This document shows, in pieces, positions 24,570 to 33,190 of a stretch of DNA of 64,000 bases. The translations under genes were made by a program, and so were the position numbers. The first letter of the stretch is position 1. The number at the start of each line of letters is the position of its first letter. A model generated the notes under the pieces. It did not search any database and was not told where the DNA came from. It saw only the letters and a list, made by a program, of their open reading frames with translations. Source of the stretch: VXYL01 sp965200375 (GTDB lineage: Bacteria; Pseudomonadota; Gammaproteobacteria; Pseudomonadales; Azotimanducaceae); contig OZ241353.1 in NCBI GenBank assembly GCA_965200375.1, forward strand, positions 744,001 through 808,000, read 5' to 3'.

Positions 24570-24785
24570 ATGAAGGCGGACATCCACCCCAAGTATGCGG
24601 AAATGACGGCCACCTGCAGCTGCGGCAACGTCATCAAGACGCGTTCCACCCTGGGGCAGGACCTCCACTTGGAGGTCTGCTCCGCATGCCATCCGTTCTA
24701 CACCGGCAAGCAGAAAATCGTCGACAGCGGCGGCCGGGTGGAGCGCTTCCGCCGCCGCTTCGGCAGCCGGTCCACCGCCGTCTAG
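24570..24785 (+). CDS. rpmE: 50S ribosomal protein L31
   Basis: 71 residues. Starts MKADIHPKY and carries the zinc-binding set Cys16, Cys18, Cys37 and Cys40 (TCSCGN and VCSACHPFYTG), so it is the zinc-containing (C+) form of L31 rather than the zinc-free YkgM type. It is a small protein of the large subunit bridging the central protuberance to the 30S subunit. The C-terminus is arginine-rich (ERFRRRFGSR). It has its own promoter and is divergent from the FG-GAP gene. Confidence 0.97.
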   Translation: MKADIHPKYAEMTATCSCGNVIKTRSTLGQDLHLEVCSACHPFYTGKQKIVDSGGRVERFRRRFGSRSTAV

Positions 24786-24843
24786 ACGCACAAGCACGGA
24801 CGAACCCGGCGGCGGGCCCTGGGTCTTAAGTCCTCGCCGGAAG

Positions 24844-26265
24844 ATGCAGGTGGACCGCTCCGTGTACGCTGTCGCCGCCCTCGCAGGCCTCGCCCTCGCC
24901 CTCGCTGCGCCCTTCGCCGCCGCCGGATCCGGCGAAAAACTGCTCCGCGAGCTGGCCGAAGACGACCGCCTCTACCAGGACGAACGCTGGCAGGAGTACG
25001 TGCGCCAGGTGGCCGAGCGGCTGCTGGCGCAAACCAAGGATGCCGGCAAGGCGTACACCGTCACGGTACTCGACGCCTCGGACATCAACGCCTTCGTCAC
25101 CGGCGACAGGCACGTCTTCGTCAGCCGCGGGCTGCTGTCGTTTCTGGACTCCGAAGATCAGCTCGCGGCCGTTCTGGGCCACGAGCTCGCCCACGAAGTC
25201 GCCAGGCACGCCCGCAAGCGCAAGGCCACCGAACTCGCCGGAAAGTCGCTTGGCTTCATCGCGGCGGTGGCCACCGGCCGGGGCGAACTGTTCCGGGACG
25301 TCGCGCTCCCGGTCACCGCGCTCTACAGCGCCGGCTACGGCCGGGAGATGGAACTGGAGGCGGACCGCTTGGGCACGGGCTACATGGTCCGGGCCGGCTA
25401 CCGCCCCGACGCCGCACTCGACGTCCTGGAACGTCTCGCGGACTACGAGGCGTTCGCCAGGAAAGTGGGGCGCAAGCCAGGACCCTACCACCGGGCCAGC
25501 AGCGTGTTCGCCTCCCACCCGCGCAACGATCTGCGGCTGCACGCCGCCCACCGCGATGCCGCCAGCGCCTGGCAGGCGGAGACTACCAGCAGCCCGATCG
25601 CCGACTACTGGGAGCTGCTCGAGGGGCTGGCCTACGGCGACGTGGCGCCGGCCGGCGTCGTCAAGGGCACGACCTTCTACCACGGCGGGCTGCGGGTGGT
25701 CATCGAGTTCCCGAGCGGCTGGCAGGTGGCGGCGCCGCAAGCGCAGGTCACCGGCACCGCGCCCGGCGGCGCCGCGGTTGCCAGCATCGTCGTGGCGCGC
25801 CACGAGCCCGTGCGCCGCAAGACGCCCGCCGAGTACGTCGCCGACGTGCTGCGCCGGGACGACGTCATCGGCGGCGAGGAGCGGGACTTGAGCGGCGCCC
25901 CTGCCTTCGTCGGCGAGATCGACACCGCCGAATCCAACGTCCAGCTGCAGCTCATCGCCGTCGTGCATCTGCGCCGCAGCATGTTCCTGTTTCGGGGCGA
26001 GTGCGGCCCCGAGGGCGATCCGCAAGCCTTCCGCGAGCAGTTCGAGGCCACGCTCGCCGGGCTGCGCCCGATGACGGTGGCGGACGCCCAGGCGGCCGAC
26101 AGTCGCCGCATCCACGTGGTGGTCGCGGAACCCGGCGACACCTACGAAGCGCTGGCGAAGACCAGCGCGCTGCGCAAGTTCCCCGCCGACGCGCTGCGGG
26201 TGATGAACGGCGACTACCCGCACGGCCAGCCCACCCCCGGCGACTTCGTGAAGGTCGTTCGCTAG
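24844..26265 (+). CDS. M48-family metallopeptidase (BepA/LoiP-like), exported
   Basis: 473 residues. A signal peptide covers residues 1-28 (VYAVAALAGLALALAAPFAAAG). The zinc motif HELAH is at 113-117 with the third ligand Glu170 in the E-L-E-A-D segment. The protein continues with a long C-terminal half ending in a LysM-like module (VVVAEPGDTYEALAKTS... PTPGDFVKVV). Related periplasmic M48 enzymes act in outer-membrane protein quality control (BepA, LoiP). This one lacks obvious TPR repeats, so the C-terminal half probably binds a different partner or peptidoglycan. ATG at 24844, 58 bp after rpmE; co-transcription is possible. Confidence 0.88.
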   Translation: MQVDRSVYAVAALAGLALALAAPFAAAGSGEKLLRELAEDDRLYQDERWQEYVRQVAERLLAQTKDAGKAYTVTVLDASDINAFVTGDRHVFVSRGLLSFLDSEDQLAAVLGHELAHEVARHARKRKATELAGKSLGFIAAVATGRGELFRDVALPVTALYSAGYGREMELEADRLGTGYMVRAGYRPDAALDVLERLADYEAFARKVGRKPGPYHRASSVFASHPRNDLRLHAAHRDAASAWQAETTSSPIADYWELLEGLAYGDVAPAGVVKGTTFYHGGLRVVIEFPSGWQVAAPQAQVTGTAPGGAAVASIVVARHEPVRRKTPAEYVADVLRRDDVIGGEERDLSGAPAFVGEIDTAESNVQLQLIAVVHLRRSMFLFRGECGPEGDPQAFREQFEATLAGLRPMTVADAQAADSRRIHVVVAEPGDTYEALAKTSALRKFPADALRVMNGDYPHGQPTPGDFVKVVR

Positions 26266-26349
26266 CGGGCCAACCCGATTGCGCTGGCGGATGAGCCGGT
26301 TGCGCCGGCGCCGATCCGGACCATCGCTCCAATGTCCCTGGCGCGGTTC

Positions 26350-26961
26350 TCAAGCGGCGCCCGCGCGGGCGAAGGCCATCGCCTTGGGCCGCTCGGCACG
26401 GGCGAACGTCTGCAGCTGCGGAAAGTAGCCAAGGAAGTCGGCCCGCAACCCCGGCAGCGCCGGGCCGAGCACTTGGGCCAGCTTCGGTTCCAAGTGGTCG
26501 CGCCGCAGCCGCCGCAGCACATGGGCCATGGCCTGCCGCACCACCGCGGGATCGTCGTAGCGCGCCAAGAGGTCCGTCTTCGCCATGTGCGCCACGAACC
26601 GTTGGCCCGCCGGCGGGGCGAGGTCCCGATATCGGTCGATGGCCGCGTACACGGTTGCCGCGAACCCGCCGAGGCGGTCCGGCGAGAAGCGCGACCAAGC
26701 CAGAGCGAGGCAGTGGTCCGCCACGATGTCCAGCAGCACCGGCGCCACCCGGCGCAGATCCCCGGGAAACCGCCGCAGGCTCGGCTTCATGGCCGGCAGG
26801 GCGTTGGCGCAGGAGTCGATGCGCCGATGCAGGCGGATGCCGGCGCGGAGTTCCGCCGGCAGCCGAGCGGGGATCCGCCCCTTCACGAAGTCGCCGAGCA
26901 CCGCCCCCGCAAGGAAGCCGTCGCCAGGCCCGGCCAGAAGACAGTGCGCCAGGAAGTTCAT
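26350..26961 (-). CDS. acpH: Acyl carrier protein phosphodiesterase
   Basis: 203 residues, DUF479/AcpH family: removes the 4'-phosphopantetheine group from holo-ACP, giving apo-ACP. Diagnostic features are the start MNFLAHCLLA, GAVLGDFVKGRI with a metal-binding Asp, RLHRRIDSCAN and APVLLDIVADHCLAL. ATG at 26961, matching the family N-terminus exactly. It follows gshA after 37 bp on the same strand, so it is probably the last gene of the pckA-gshA-acpH run. In other bacteria it is not usually tied to glutathione synthesis, so the link is positional only. Confidence 0.9.
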   Translation of the reverse strand: MNFLAHCLLAGPGDGFLAGAVLGDFVKGRIPARLPAELRAGIRLHRRIDSCANALPAMKPSLRRFPGDLRRVAPVLLDIVADHCLALAWSRFSPDRLGGFAATVYAAIDRYRDLAPPAGQRFVAHMAKTDLLARYDDPAVVRQAMAHVLRRLRRDHLEPKLAQVLGPALPGLRADFLGYFPQLQTFARAERPKAMAFARAGAA

Positions 26962-26998
26962 CGTCCCCTGCCGCAGCACCGGTCTGGCGCTGCCCCGG

Positions 26999-28588
26999 TC
27001 ATTGCCGGCCCGGCGCGTTCGGACGGTCGCCGAGGTCCAGGTAGCGCCGCAGGTAGACGTCGAAGGGCTCCTGCGGCGCCGCCTCGAGCGCTGCCTGCTC
27101 GGCGAGGGACCGCCTGCTTTCGGCCGCCAGCTGGTTCGCCCGGGCCGTCGCCAGCGGCGTTGCCTCGCACCAGGCCCGGTGTCGGGCGGACTGCTCCAGC
27201 GCGAAGCCGGTGAACGTCTTGCCGTCGCCGAGCGCCGCCAGCACCCGGGCCGACGGCGTACGTTCCGGAGACGCCGCCTTTTCCTTCTGCGCCGCCACCG
27301 CGGCGGCGTGGCCGCCGGTGCCAGCAGCCTCGTCAATGGCCGTCGCAACCGCATGGCAGCGGTCCAGAACCGCGGCCGCCCAGGCGTGCAAGGGGCGCCG
27401 TTCGCGACCCGTCCGAAGCTCCAAAGCCGGGTCCCGGCCGCGGGCCACCACCGCCAGCTGGTTCGCGGCCAGTGCCGCAGACTCGGCTTCGCTGTCCGGC
27501 GGGCTGTGCTCGAGCAGGCAGAACAGCAGGAACACGTCCACGAAGCGGCAGGCGACGGCATCGATGCCGAGCGGCAGAAACGGGTCCAGGTCCAGGCAGC
27601 GCACCTCCACGTATTCCACGCCGCGCTCGCCGAGGGCCTGCAACGGCCGCTCGCCGGAGCGGGCCCGCCGCTTCGGACGAATGGCGCCGTAGAACTCGTT
27701 CTCGATCTGCAACAGCGCCGTCGACAGCTGGCGATACGGCTCGCGCTCCCCGGCCGTGCCGCCCTGGACGCCGATGGCCGCGTAGCTCGGAAACGGCGTC
27801 GTCAGCGCAGCGCGCATGGTGGCGGCGTATTCCGCCAGGCTGTTGTAGGAGATGTGCAGCCTGGCCTGGGCGGCGCTCTGGTAGCCGAGCCGCCCCATGC
27901 GCAGCGAGGTGCCCTCGGGCGCGAACAGCGTCTCGGCGTCGAGCAGCGGCAGTTCGGCATCCGGCGCGAAGGAGCGCGACGCCGCCGGGGCGGCCCCGAA
28001 CAGGTAGATGAGCAGCCACGAATAGCGGCGGAAGTTGCGGATCAGCCCGAAGTAGGCGCGAGTGGCGAACTCCTGGCTCGCCGCCTCGCCACGGCTTTCG
28101 GCGATCGCCGGCCACAGCGTCTCCGGCAAGGAGAAGTTGTAGTGGATGCCGCTGATGGCCTGCATTCGCCGACCGTAGCGATGGCTGAGGCCAAGCCGGT
28201 AGATGGTCTTGCAGCGCCCCGCGTTGGCGGTGCCGAAGCGGGCGATGGGGACGTCCCGGTCCGCCCCGATTCGGCACGGCATGCTTGCCGCCCACAGCAG
28301 CTCGGCGCCGATGTTGGCGGTGACGAAGCGGTGGATGTCCGCCAGTTCCGCCAGCACCCCCTCGGCGCTGCCGTGGATGCCGGTGATGAGTTCCAGCTGG
28401 GCTTCGCTGAAGTCCGTGGTGATGCGGGGATGGGTGAGCGGCGAACCGAGCGCCGGCGGATGGGCGGTCTGGGCGAGCTCGCCGGCGGCCGTCGTCCGCA
28501 GGCTCTCCTTCTCGATGCCGCGCTGCAGAGCGGCGAGGCCCGGATGGCCCTTGAGCGCCGCCAGGGCCCTCTCGAGGGCATCCTCCAC
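26999..28588 (-). CDS. gshA: Glutamate-cysteine ligase
   Basis: 529 residues, proteobacterial GshA class: ATP-dependent joining of L-glutamate and L-cysteine, the first step of glutathione synthesis. Conserved stretches are LQRGIEKESLRTTAAGELAQT, ITTDFSEAQLELIT, SMPCRIG, MQAISGIHYNFSLPE, and YVEVRCLDLDPFLPLGID. GTG at 28588 is chosen because it lies just after the pckA stop and aligns with the E. coli N-terminus; an ATG at 28630 would overlap pckA by 26 bp. The C-terminal 70 residues are Ala-rich and less conserved. Confidence 0.93.
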   Translation of the reverse strand: MEDALERALAALKGHPGLAALQRGIEKESLRTTAAGELAQTAHPPALGSPLTHPRITTDFSEAQLELITGIHGSAEGVLAELADIHRFVTANIGAELLWAASMPCRIGADRDVPIARFGTANAGRCKTIYRLGLSHRYGRRMQAISGIHYNFSLPETLWPAIAESRGEAASQEFATRAYFGLIRNFRRYSWLLIYLFGAAPAASRSFAPDAELPLLDAETLFAPEGTSLRMGRLGYQSAAQARLHISYNSLAEYAATMRAALTTPFPSYAAIGVQGGTAGEREPYRQLSTALLQIENEFYGAIRPKRRARSGERPLQALGERGVEYVEVRCLDLDPFLPLGIDAVACRFVDVFLLFCLLEHSPPDSEAESAALAANQLAVVARGRDPALELRTGRERRPLHAWAAAVLDRCHAVATAIDEAAGTGGHAAAVAAQKEKAASPERTPSARVLAALGDGKTFTGFALEQSARHRAWCEATPLATARANQLAAESRRSLAEQAALEAAPQEPFDVYLRRYLDLGDRPNAPGRQ

Positions 28589-28604
28589 TTGCGGTCGCCC
28601 GCCG

Positions 28605-30230
28605 TCAGGCGGCGCGGCGCGGCCCCGCATCGGCGACCGCGGCGTCCACGTCGAAGCGCTCGAAGTTGGCCGCGAACTTGGCCGCCAGCGACTCGCAGGC
28701 GGCGTCGTAGTCGGCTCCGTCGGGCCAGGTCCCGCGGGGGTCCAGGAGCGCCTTGTCGACCCCCGGCACGGCGACCGGGACATCCAGGTTGAGGCGGTGC
28801 AGGTGGCGCGTGGGCGCCGTCTCCAGGGCGCCGGTCTGGATCGCCCGCAGCACGGCCCGGGTGGCCGCGATGTCGAAGCGCTTGCCGACGCCGTAGCCGC
28901 CGCCGGTCCAGCCGGTGTTCACCAGATACACGGCGGCGTTGAAGGCATCGATGCGCCGCATCAGCAGTTCGGCGTATACGCCGGCGGGGCGGGGGAAGAA
29001 CGCGGCCCCGAAACAGGCGGAGAAGGTGGCGGAGTACGGCTCGCTGGCGCCCACCACCGTGGAGCCCACGGTGGCCGTGTAGCCGGAAAGGAAGTGGTAG
29101 GCGGCAGCCTCCTTGGACAGGCGCGCCACCGGCGGCAGCACGCCGCTCACGTCGCAGGTGAGGAACACGATCGCCCGCGGCTCGCCGGCGCGGTTGGCGG
29201 CCACCTTGCCGACGATGTTGGCCCGGGGATAGCAGGCCCGGGTGTTCTCCGTGAGGCTGGCGTCCGCGTAGTCCGGCTGCCGGCTGGCGTCGTCGACGAC
29301 CACGTTCTCGACGATGGCGCCGAAGGCGATGGCGTCGTAGATGACGGGTTCCCGCTCTCGCGCCAGATCGATGCACTTGGCGTAGCAGCCGCCCTCGAGG
29401 TTGAACACCGTGCCGGTGCCCCAGCCGTGTTCGTCGTCGCCGAGGAGCGCCCGCTCGGGATCCGCCGACAGCGTCGTCTTGCCGGTGCCCGAGAGGCCGA
29501 AGAACAGCGTCACGTCGCCGTCGGCGCCGACGTTGGCCGCGCAGTGCATCGGCAGCACGTCGCTCGCCGGCAGCAGGAAGTTCTGCACCGCGAACATCGC
29601 CTTCTTCAGCTCCCCCGCATAGCGCATGCCCGCCAGCAGCACGCGCCGCTGGCCGAAGTCGATCATCACCGCGGCATCGGAGCGGGTGCCGTCCCGCGCC
29701 GGCTGGCAGACGAAGCCCGGAGCGCTGCGCACCTGCCAAGGGGCCTTGGCGGCGGGGTCGAACGAGCCGGGGGGTTCCGGGGCGATGAACAGCGCTTGCG
29801 CGAACAGCGCATGCCAAGCGTACTCCGTGACCACCTTCATGGCGAGGCAGTGGTCCGGATGGGCGCCGACGTGAAGCGTCGCCGCGAAGCGCTCCCGGGG
29901 TTCGAGATAGGCGCCGAGCCGCCGCCAGAGGTTCTCGAACACGGCCGGAGAAACCGGCTGGTTGACGGGCCCCCAGTCGACGTCCCGCTCCGTGTCCGGG
30001 GATCGGACGATGAACCGATCCTGCGGCGAACGCCCGGTGCGTTCGCCGGTGCAAACGGCAAGCGCTCCGTTGGCCACCAGCCGCCCTTCGCCGCGCCGGA
30101 GCGCATGCTCGACCAGCGCCGCGCTCGGCAGGTTGCGCCAGACGCGCCCCTCGGCAGCTGCCCCGGTGCCCTCGGCGGATGTACGCGAGGACGCGCCCCT
30201 CGCCAAGCAAGCGTCGAGATCGAGGGCCAT
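28605..30230 (-). CDS. pckA: Phosphoenolpyruvate carboxykinase (ATP)
   Basis: 541 residues: oxaloacetate + ATP to PEP + CO2 + ADP, the entry step of gluconeogenesis. Visible are the kinase-1a P-loop GLSGTGKTTLS at about 245-255, GDDEHGWG with the metal-binding Asp, ENTRACYP, and NTGWTGGGYGVGKRF. ATG at 30230 gives MALDLDACLARG; the frame is open far upstream but there runs through the MT-A70 gene. The stop lies 16 bp before the gshA start. The MT-A70 methylase ends 29 bp upstream on the same strand. Confidence 0.95.
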   Translation of the reverse strand: MALDLDACLARGASSRTSAEGTGAAAEGRVWRNLPSAALVEHALRRGEGRLVANGALAVCTGERTGRSPQDRFIVRSPDTERDVDWGPVNQPVSPAVFENLWRRLGAYLEPRERFAATLHVGAHPDHCLAMKVVTEYAWHALFAQALFIAPEPPGSFDPAAKAPWQVRSAPGFVCQPARDGTRSDAAVMIDFGQRRVLLAGMRYAGELKKAMFAVQNFLLPASDVLPMHCAANVGADGDVTLFFGLSGTGKTTLSADPERALLGDDEHGWGTGTVFNLEGGCYAKCIDLAREREPVIYDAIAFGAIVENVVVDDASRQPDYADASLTENTRACYPRANIVGKVAANRAGEPRAIVFLTCDVSGVLPPVARLSKEAAAYHFLSGYTATVGSTVVGASEPYSATFSACFGAAFFPRPAGVYAELLMRRIDAFNAAVYLVNTGWTGGGYGVGKRFDIAATRAVLRAIQTGALETAPTRHLHRLNLDVPVAVPGVDKALLDPRGTWPDGADYDAACESLAAKFAANFERFDVDAAVADAGPRRAA

Positions 30231-30259
30231 GGCGGTTCGTTCAAGCGGATGGCGGGAGT

Positions 30260-30940
30260 CTACACCACCAGGCCGGCGCCCGTTGTCCGTGGGGCCGCTG
30301 CGCCCAGGTCGCCCAGCCCCCAGGCAGCCCATCCGGTTGCCTGCCGACGGGCGAAGAGCTCGATCCGGCTCTGGCTGGGGAACATGGCGTCGATGCGTCG
30401 CCGCACTTCTTCGGGCTTGGCCGAGTGCGGTCCGCGTTCGGCGCAGACCAGCTGGCGGATATTGCGCCGGCCCCTCGGACGGGGGATCATCCCGCGCTTG
30501 AAGACAAGGCACAGCTCGCACTGGCTCATCGTGTAGAAGCCAGGATTGACGCGGCCCTTGTCCCATACGAAGGCCACCGTCGCCCAGGCGAATCCCCACG
30601 CCTTGCCCAGATCGATGGCCTGGTCCAGGTGCGGGCTCGTGGCCCAAAGGAACAGCAGGCTGTTCTCGGCGGCGATGCCGCCGACGTCCAGCTTCTTGAG
30701 GTCCGCCAGCACCACGGTTGGGTAGTGGCGGACGGCGCCCCCGGTGTCCGCGCTCCCCGGACCGGCATGCTGCAGCTGCCCCTTGTAGTCCCACGGCGGG
30801 TCGGCGTAGACGATCTCGTAGCGGGCGAGCGGCAGCGGCGGAAACTCTCCCGCCAAGAAGCTGGAGGCCGGCACGAGAGCCGGAGCGTCGGCCTCCTCGC
30901 CGGAGGCGTCGACCAGGGCGAGCTGTCGCGTCGTCGTCAT
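30260..30940 (-). CDS. MT-A70 family N6-adenine methyltransferase
   Basis: 226 residues. Catalytic motif DPPW at residues 47-50 (EIVYADPPWDYKGQ), followed by NSLLFLWATSPHLDQAIDLGKAWGF and LVFKRGMIPR, the arrangement of MT-A70 enzymes that methylate adenine N6 in DNA or RNA. In bacteria, stand-alone members are mostly DNA modification enzymes from phages or defence loci. ATG at 30940 overlaps the stop of a second methylase gene (ATGA), so the two were made as a coupled pair. No nuclease gene is adjacent, so it may be an orphan modification unit. Confidence 0.87.
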   Translation of the reverse strand: MTTTRQLALVDASGEEADAPALVPASSFLAGEFPPLPLARYEIVYADPPWDYKGQLQHAGPGSADTGGAVRHYPTVVLADLKKLDVGGIAAENSLLFLWATSPHLDQAIDLGKAWGFAWATVAFVWDKGRVNPGFYTMSQCELCLVFKRGMIPRPRGRRNIRQLVCAERGPHSAKPEEVRRRIDAMFPSQSRIELFARRQATGWAAWGLGDLGAAAPRTTGAGLVV

Positions 30941-32306
30941 CCAACCCGCGCCTTCCAGGCCATCGCACCGGGCCACTCCAGCACCACGACTTCCTCGCGC
31001 AGCTGCTCGCCGGTCGTGGACGGTCGCGTACGGAACAGATCCGTGCCGCTGTGTTGGTAGCCCAGCGACTGCGCCAGGTCGGCCAGCAGTTCGCCGGTGC
31101 GGATCATCACCCGCAGGTAGGATGCCTGGTCGCCCACCACGTAGGCCAGCCTGGCGCCGGGCTTGAGGCTTGGCCGCAAGGACGCAAGATGGCGGCGCAT
31201 GCCGCCGAAGTAGAGCCGGGTGACGCGGTGGTACAGACGCTCGAAGCCGGACGTCTTGCCCAGGTCCTGCCGCCGGCGCTCGATGGCGTCCGCGATCGCG
31301 CCGATCTCGGCGTGGTCCTCCACCTCCCGGTCGTCGGTGTCGGACTTGTAGACGCCGCGGGTGTTGGACCGAACCATGCCCTGCTTGAGCTGGCGCAGCT
31401 GGCGCTTGCTTCGCACCAGGCCCAGCACCACCGACTCGAGGCGCGTGGTTCGGGTGTAGTCCTTCTCGTTCGGGTACGGCGGCGAGGTGATCACGGCATC
31501 CACGGTGCGCTTGCCAAGCACCGCGCCAGCGTCTCGGGAGTCCGCCAGCGCCGCGCCGCTGCGGACGCCGGCGCGGCCCCGCAGGGAGTCCACATCGGCG
31601 GCCATGGCGCGCATCCCGTGCAGCCAGACGTCTACCACGGGCGCGTCCGCCTTCACCTTGCCAACGCCCACCTCCGGCCGAACTTCAGGTTGCCGATGCG
31701 GTGCGCCAAGGCGTTCGCCAACGCCAGCCGGCCGCAGCGGCGAGCCTGCTCGTCGCCCGCAGCGTCGATGGCGTCCCGCAGCACCAGCGCCTTGTGCAGG
31801 GGGCGCGGGCTGATGGAGTTCTTCAGCAGCATCCCCGCCTGCTCGGTCGGCAGGCCGCGCAACGCCGTGCCGCTCTCCTCCTTGGCGCCGAACAGCGGCG
31901 CTTCCCAGGAACTCTCGAGGCCCTGCCGCGCCAAGGTGCGCACGGCGTCGGCGGCGACCGCCTCGGCGTAGCGGCGCAGCATGGCGCCGTCCACGGCCCA
32001 GTCCGCCTTGACGGCGCTTGCGAAGTGCGCCATGGGGTTCGATTCCACGCCGACGCTGGCCAAACCCAGCTTCTTGCACTCCACCAGCGTCGTGCCGGTG
32101 CCGCAGAACGGGTCCGCGACGAGGTGCTCCGCGGCCAAGCCGAATCGGCAGACGTAGTCGCGCACCAGGTGCGGCGGAAACGAGAGCACGAAGCGGTACC
32201 AGTCGTGGACGGCACGGTCGGCGGGCTTGAGCTTGTTGCGCTCGACGTCGGCCCCGGCCGCCCGCCGCGAAGCGGCTTCGGCAAGCATGGCGGCACCCGA
32301 CGGCAT
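30937..32306 (-). pseudogene. DNA methylase (SPPY type) split by a frameshift
   Basis: The N-terminal part (about 217 codons from ATG 32306 or 32288) holds the SAM motif VADPFCGTGTTLVECKKLGL and ends at TGA 31653-31655. The C-terminal part, in another frame down to 30937, contains VDAVITSPPYPNEKDYTRTTRLES and LAYVVGDQASYLRVMIRT. Joining them near 31670-31685 gives the continuous sequence NLKFG|PEVGVGKVKADAPVVDVW; one base is missing at that point. The intact enzyme would be an N4-cytosine/N6-adenine methylase with motif I before SPPY, like the two at 39244 and 41801. It could be a decayed gene, a sequencing error or phase-variable; the sequence has no long homopolymer there. Confidence 0.8.
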
Positions 32307-32386
32307 GCGTCGGGAGCGTACAGCAACCTCGGCGGCGACACCGTGCTTGCCGCGACGGCGCAGGCAGCAGGCACCTCCATTTTCCC

Positions 32387-32414
32387 TTCACATTCGCGCC
32401 GAGAGGGGTATGAT
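32387..32414 (+). promoter_or_regulatory. Sigma-70-like promoter before the lytic transglycosylase
   Basis: -35 TTCACA (32387-32392), 16-bp spacer, -10 TATGAT (32409-32414), each one mismatch from consensus. The predicted transcript start near 32421 leaves 15-25 nt before the TTG start candidates at 32436 and 32445, supporting a start there. Confidence 0.6.
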
Positions 32415-32444
32415 CCGCCGCCTGTCCGGTTCCGGTTGGCGGCA

Positions 32445-33089
32445 TTGAAGCACACGCGACGGCTGAACATCGGGGGAGCGGCCCGCCACGGTGCGTTGGC
32501 GGCGCTGCTCTGCGCCAGCGCCGGCGCGGCGCTGGGCCTCGCCGGCGGCGATGCGGAGCTGCGCCAGGTGGCCCCGCTGCCCATCCCGGCGCCGGCGGTG
32601 GCGAAGCCGCCCAAGCCGCACTGGGGCGAGGAGACGGCGGTGTTCGCGGCCAAGCTGGTGCGGGGCTACGGGCTGCGGCCCCAGGTGGCTGCCGAGTTCG
32701 CGGGCTGGATCCTCGAAGCCGCGGTGCGGCAGCGCCTGCAGCCGGAACTGGTGGCAAGCCTGGTGATGGCCGAGAGCTCGTTCCGCAAGCACGTCCGCTC
32801 CGTGTCCGGGGCTTCCGGGCCAGCGCAGGTGCGCGCGGACCTGTGGCACGGCTTCTGCGGCGGCGACTTGTCCGACCCGGAGCAGAACGTGTACTGCGGC
32901 GCCCAGATTCTCGGCCACTACCGTGACATGTGCAGCCGCGCCGCCAGCGTGGACGATGCCGAAGCCTGCGCCTTGCGTTCCTACAATCTCGGCTATGGCA
33001 ACCGCGACAACGCGTACTTCCTAGGGGCGGCAGCCCGCTACCTCGCCAAGATAGACCGCTACCGCGCCCCTCTCCGGGAGCAGGCCTGA
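32445..33089 (+). CDS. Lytic transglycosylase (SLT domain), exported
   Basis: 214 residues. The signal peptide is KHTRRLNIGGAARHGALAALLCASAGAALGLA. The SLT domain shows the catalytic Glu in LVMAESSFRKHVRSVSGASGPAQV, the ES-plus-GA-Q pattern of lysozyme-like transglycosylases, and the late motif SYNLGYGNRDNAYF. These enzymes cleave peptidoglycan between MurNAc and GlcNAc, forming 1,6-anhydro-MurNAc in the periplasm. TTG at 32445 (or TTG at 32436) is inferred from the signal peptide and the promoter position; no ATG is available in frame nearby. Two Cys pairs (GFCGG... VYCGAQ... DMCSR... AEACAL) might form disulfides. Convergent with galM. Confidence 0.85.
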   Translation: MKHTRRLNIGGAARHGALAALLCASAGAALGLAGGDAELRQVAPLPIPAPAVAKPPKPHWGEETAVFAAKLVRGYGLRPQVAAEFAGWILEAAVRQRLQPELVASLVMAESSFRKHVRSVSGASGPAQVRADLWHGFCGGDLSDPEQNVYCGAQILGHYRDMCSRAASVDDAEACALRSYNLGYGNRDNAYFLGAAARYLAKIDRYRAPLREQA

Positions 33090-33190
33090 CAGTCCGCCGG
33101 CGCTGACCGGCGAGAACCACCAACGGCTTCAAGCCGGCGCCTGAGTGGCACCCCTGATCGACTCGCTGCAATGGCGGCGGGTCATGCCCG

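Noticed and set aside
24362..24649. In-frame N-terminal extension of the FG-GAP protein
   Set aside because: It overlaps rpmE antisense, and a clean signal peptide begins at 24361.
31701..32435. Upstream extension of the lytic transglycosylase frame
   Set aside because: It is antisense to the methylase N-terminal half and lies before the good promoter at 32387-32414.
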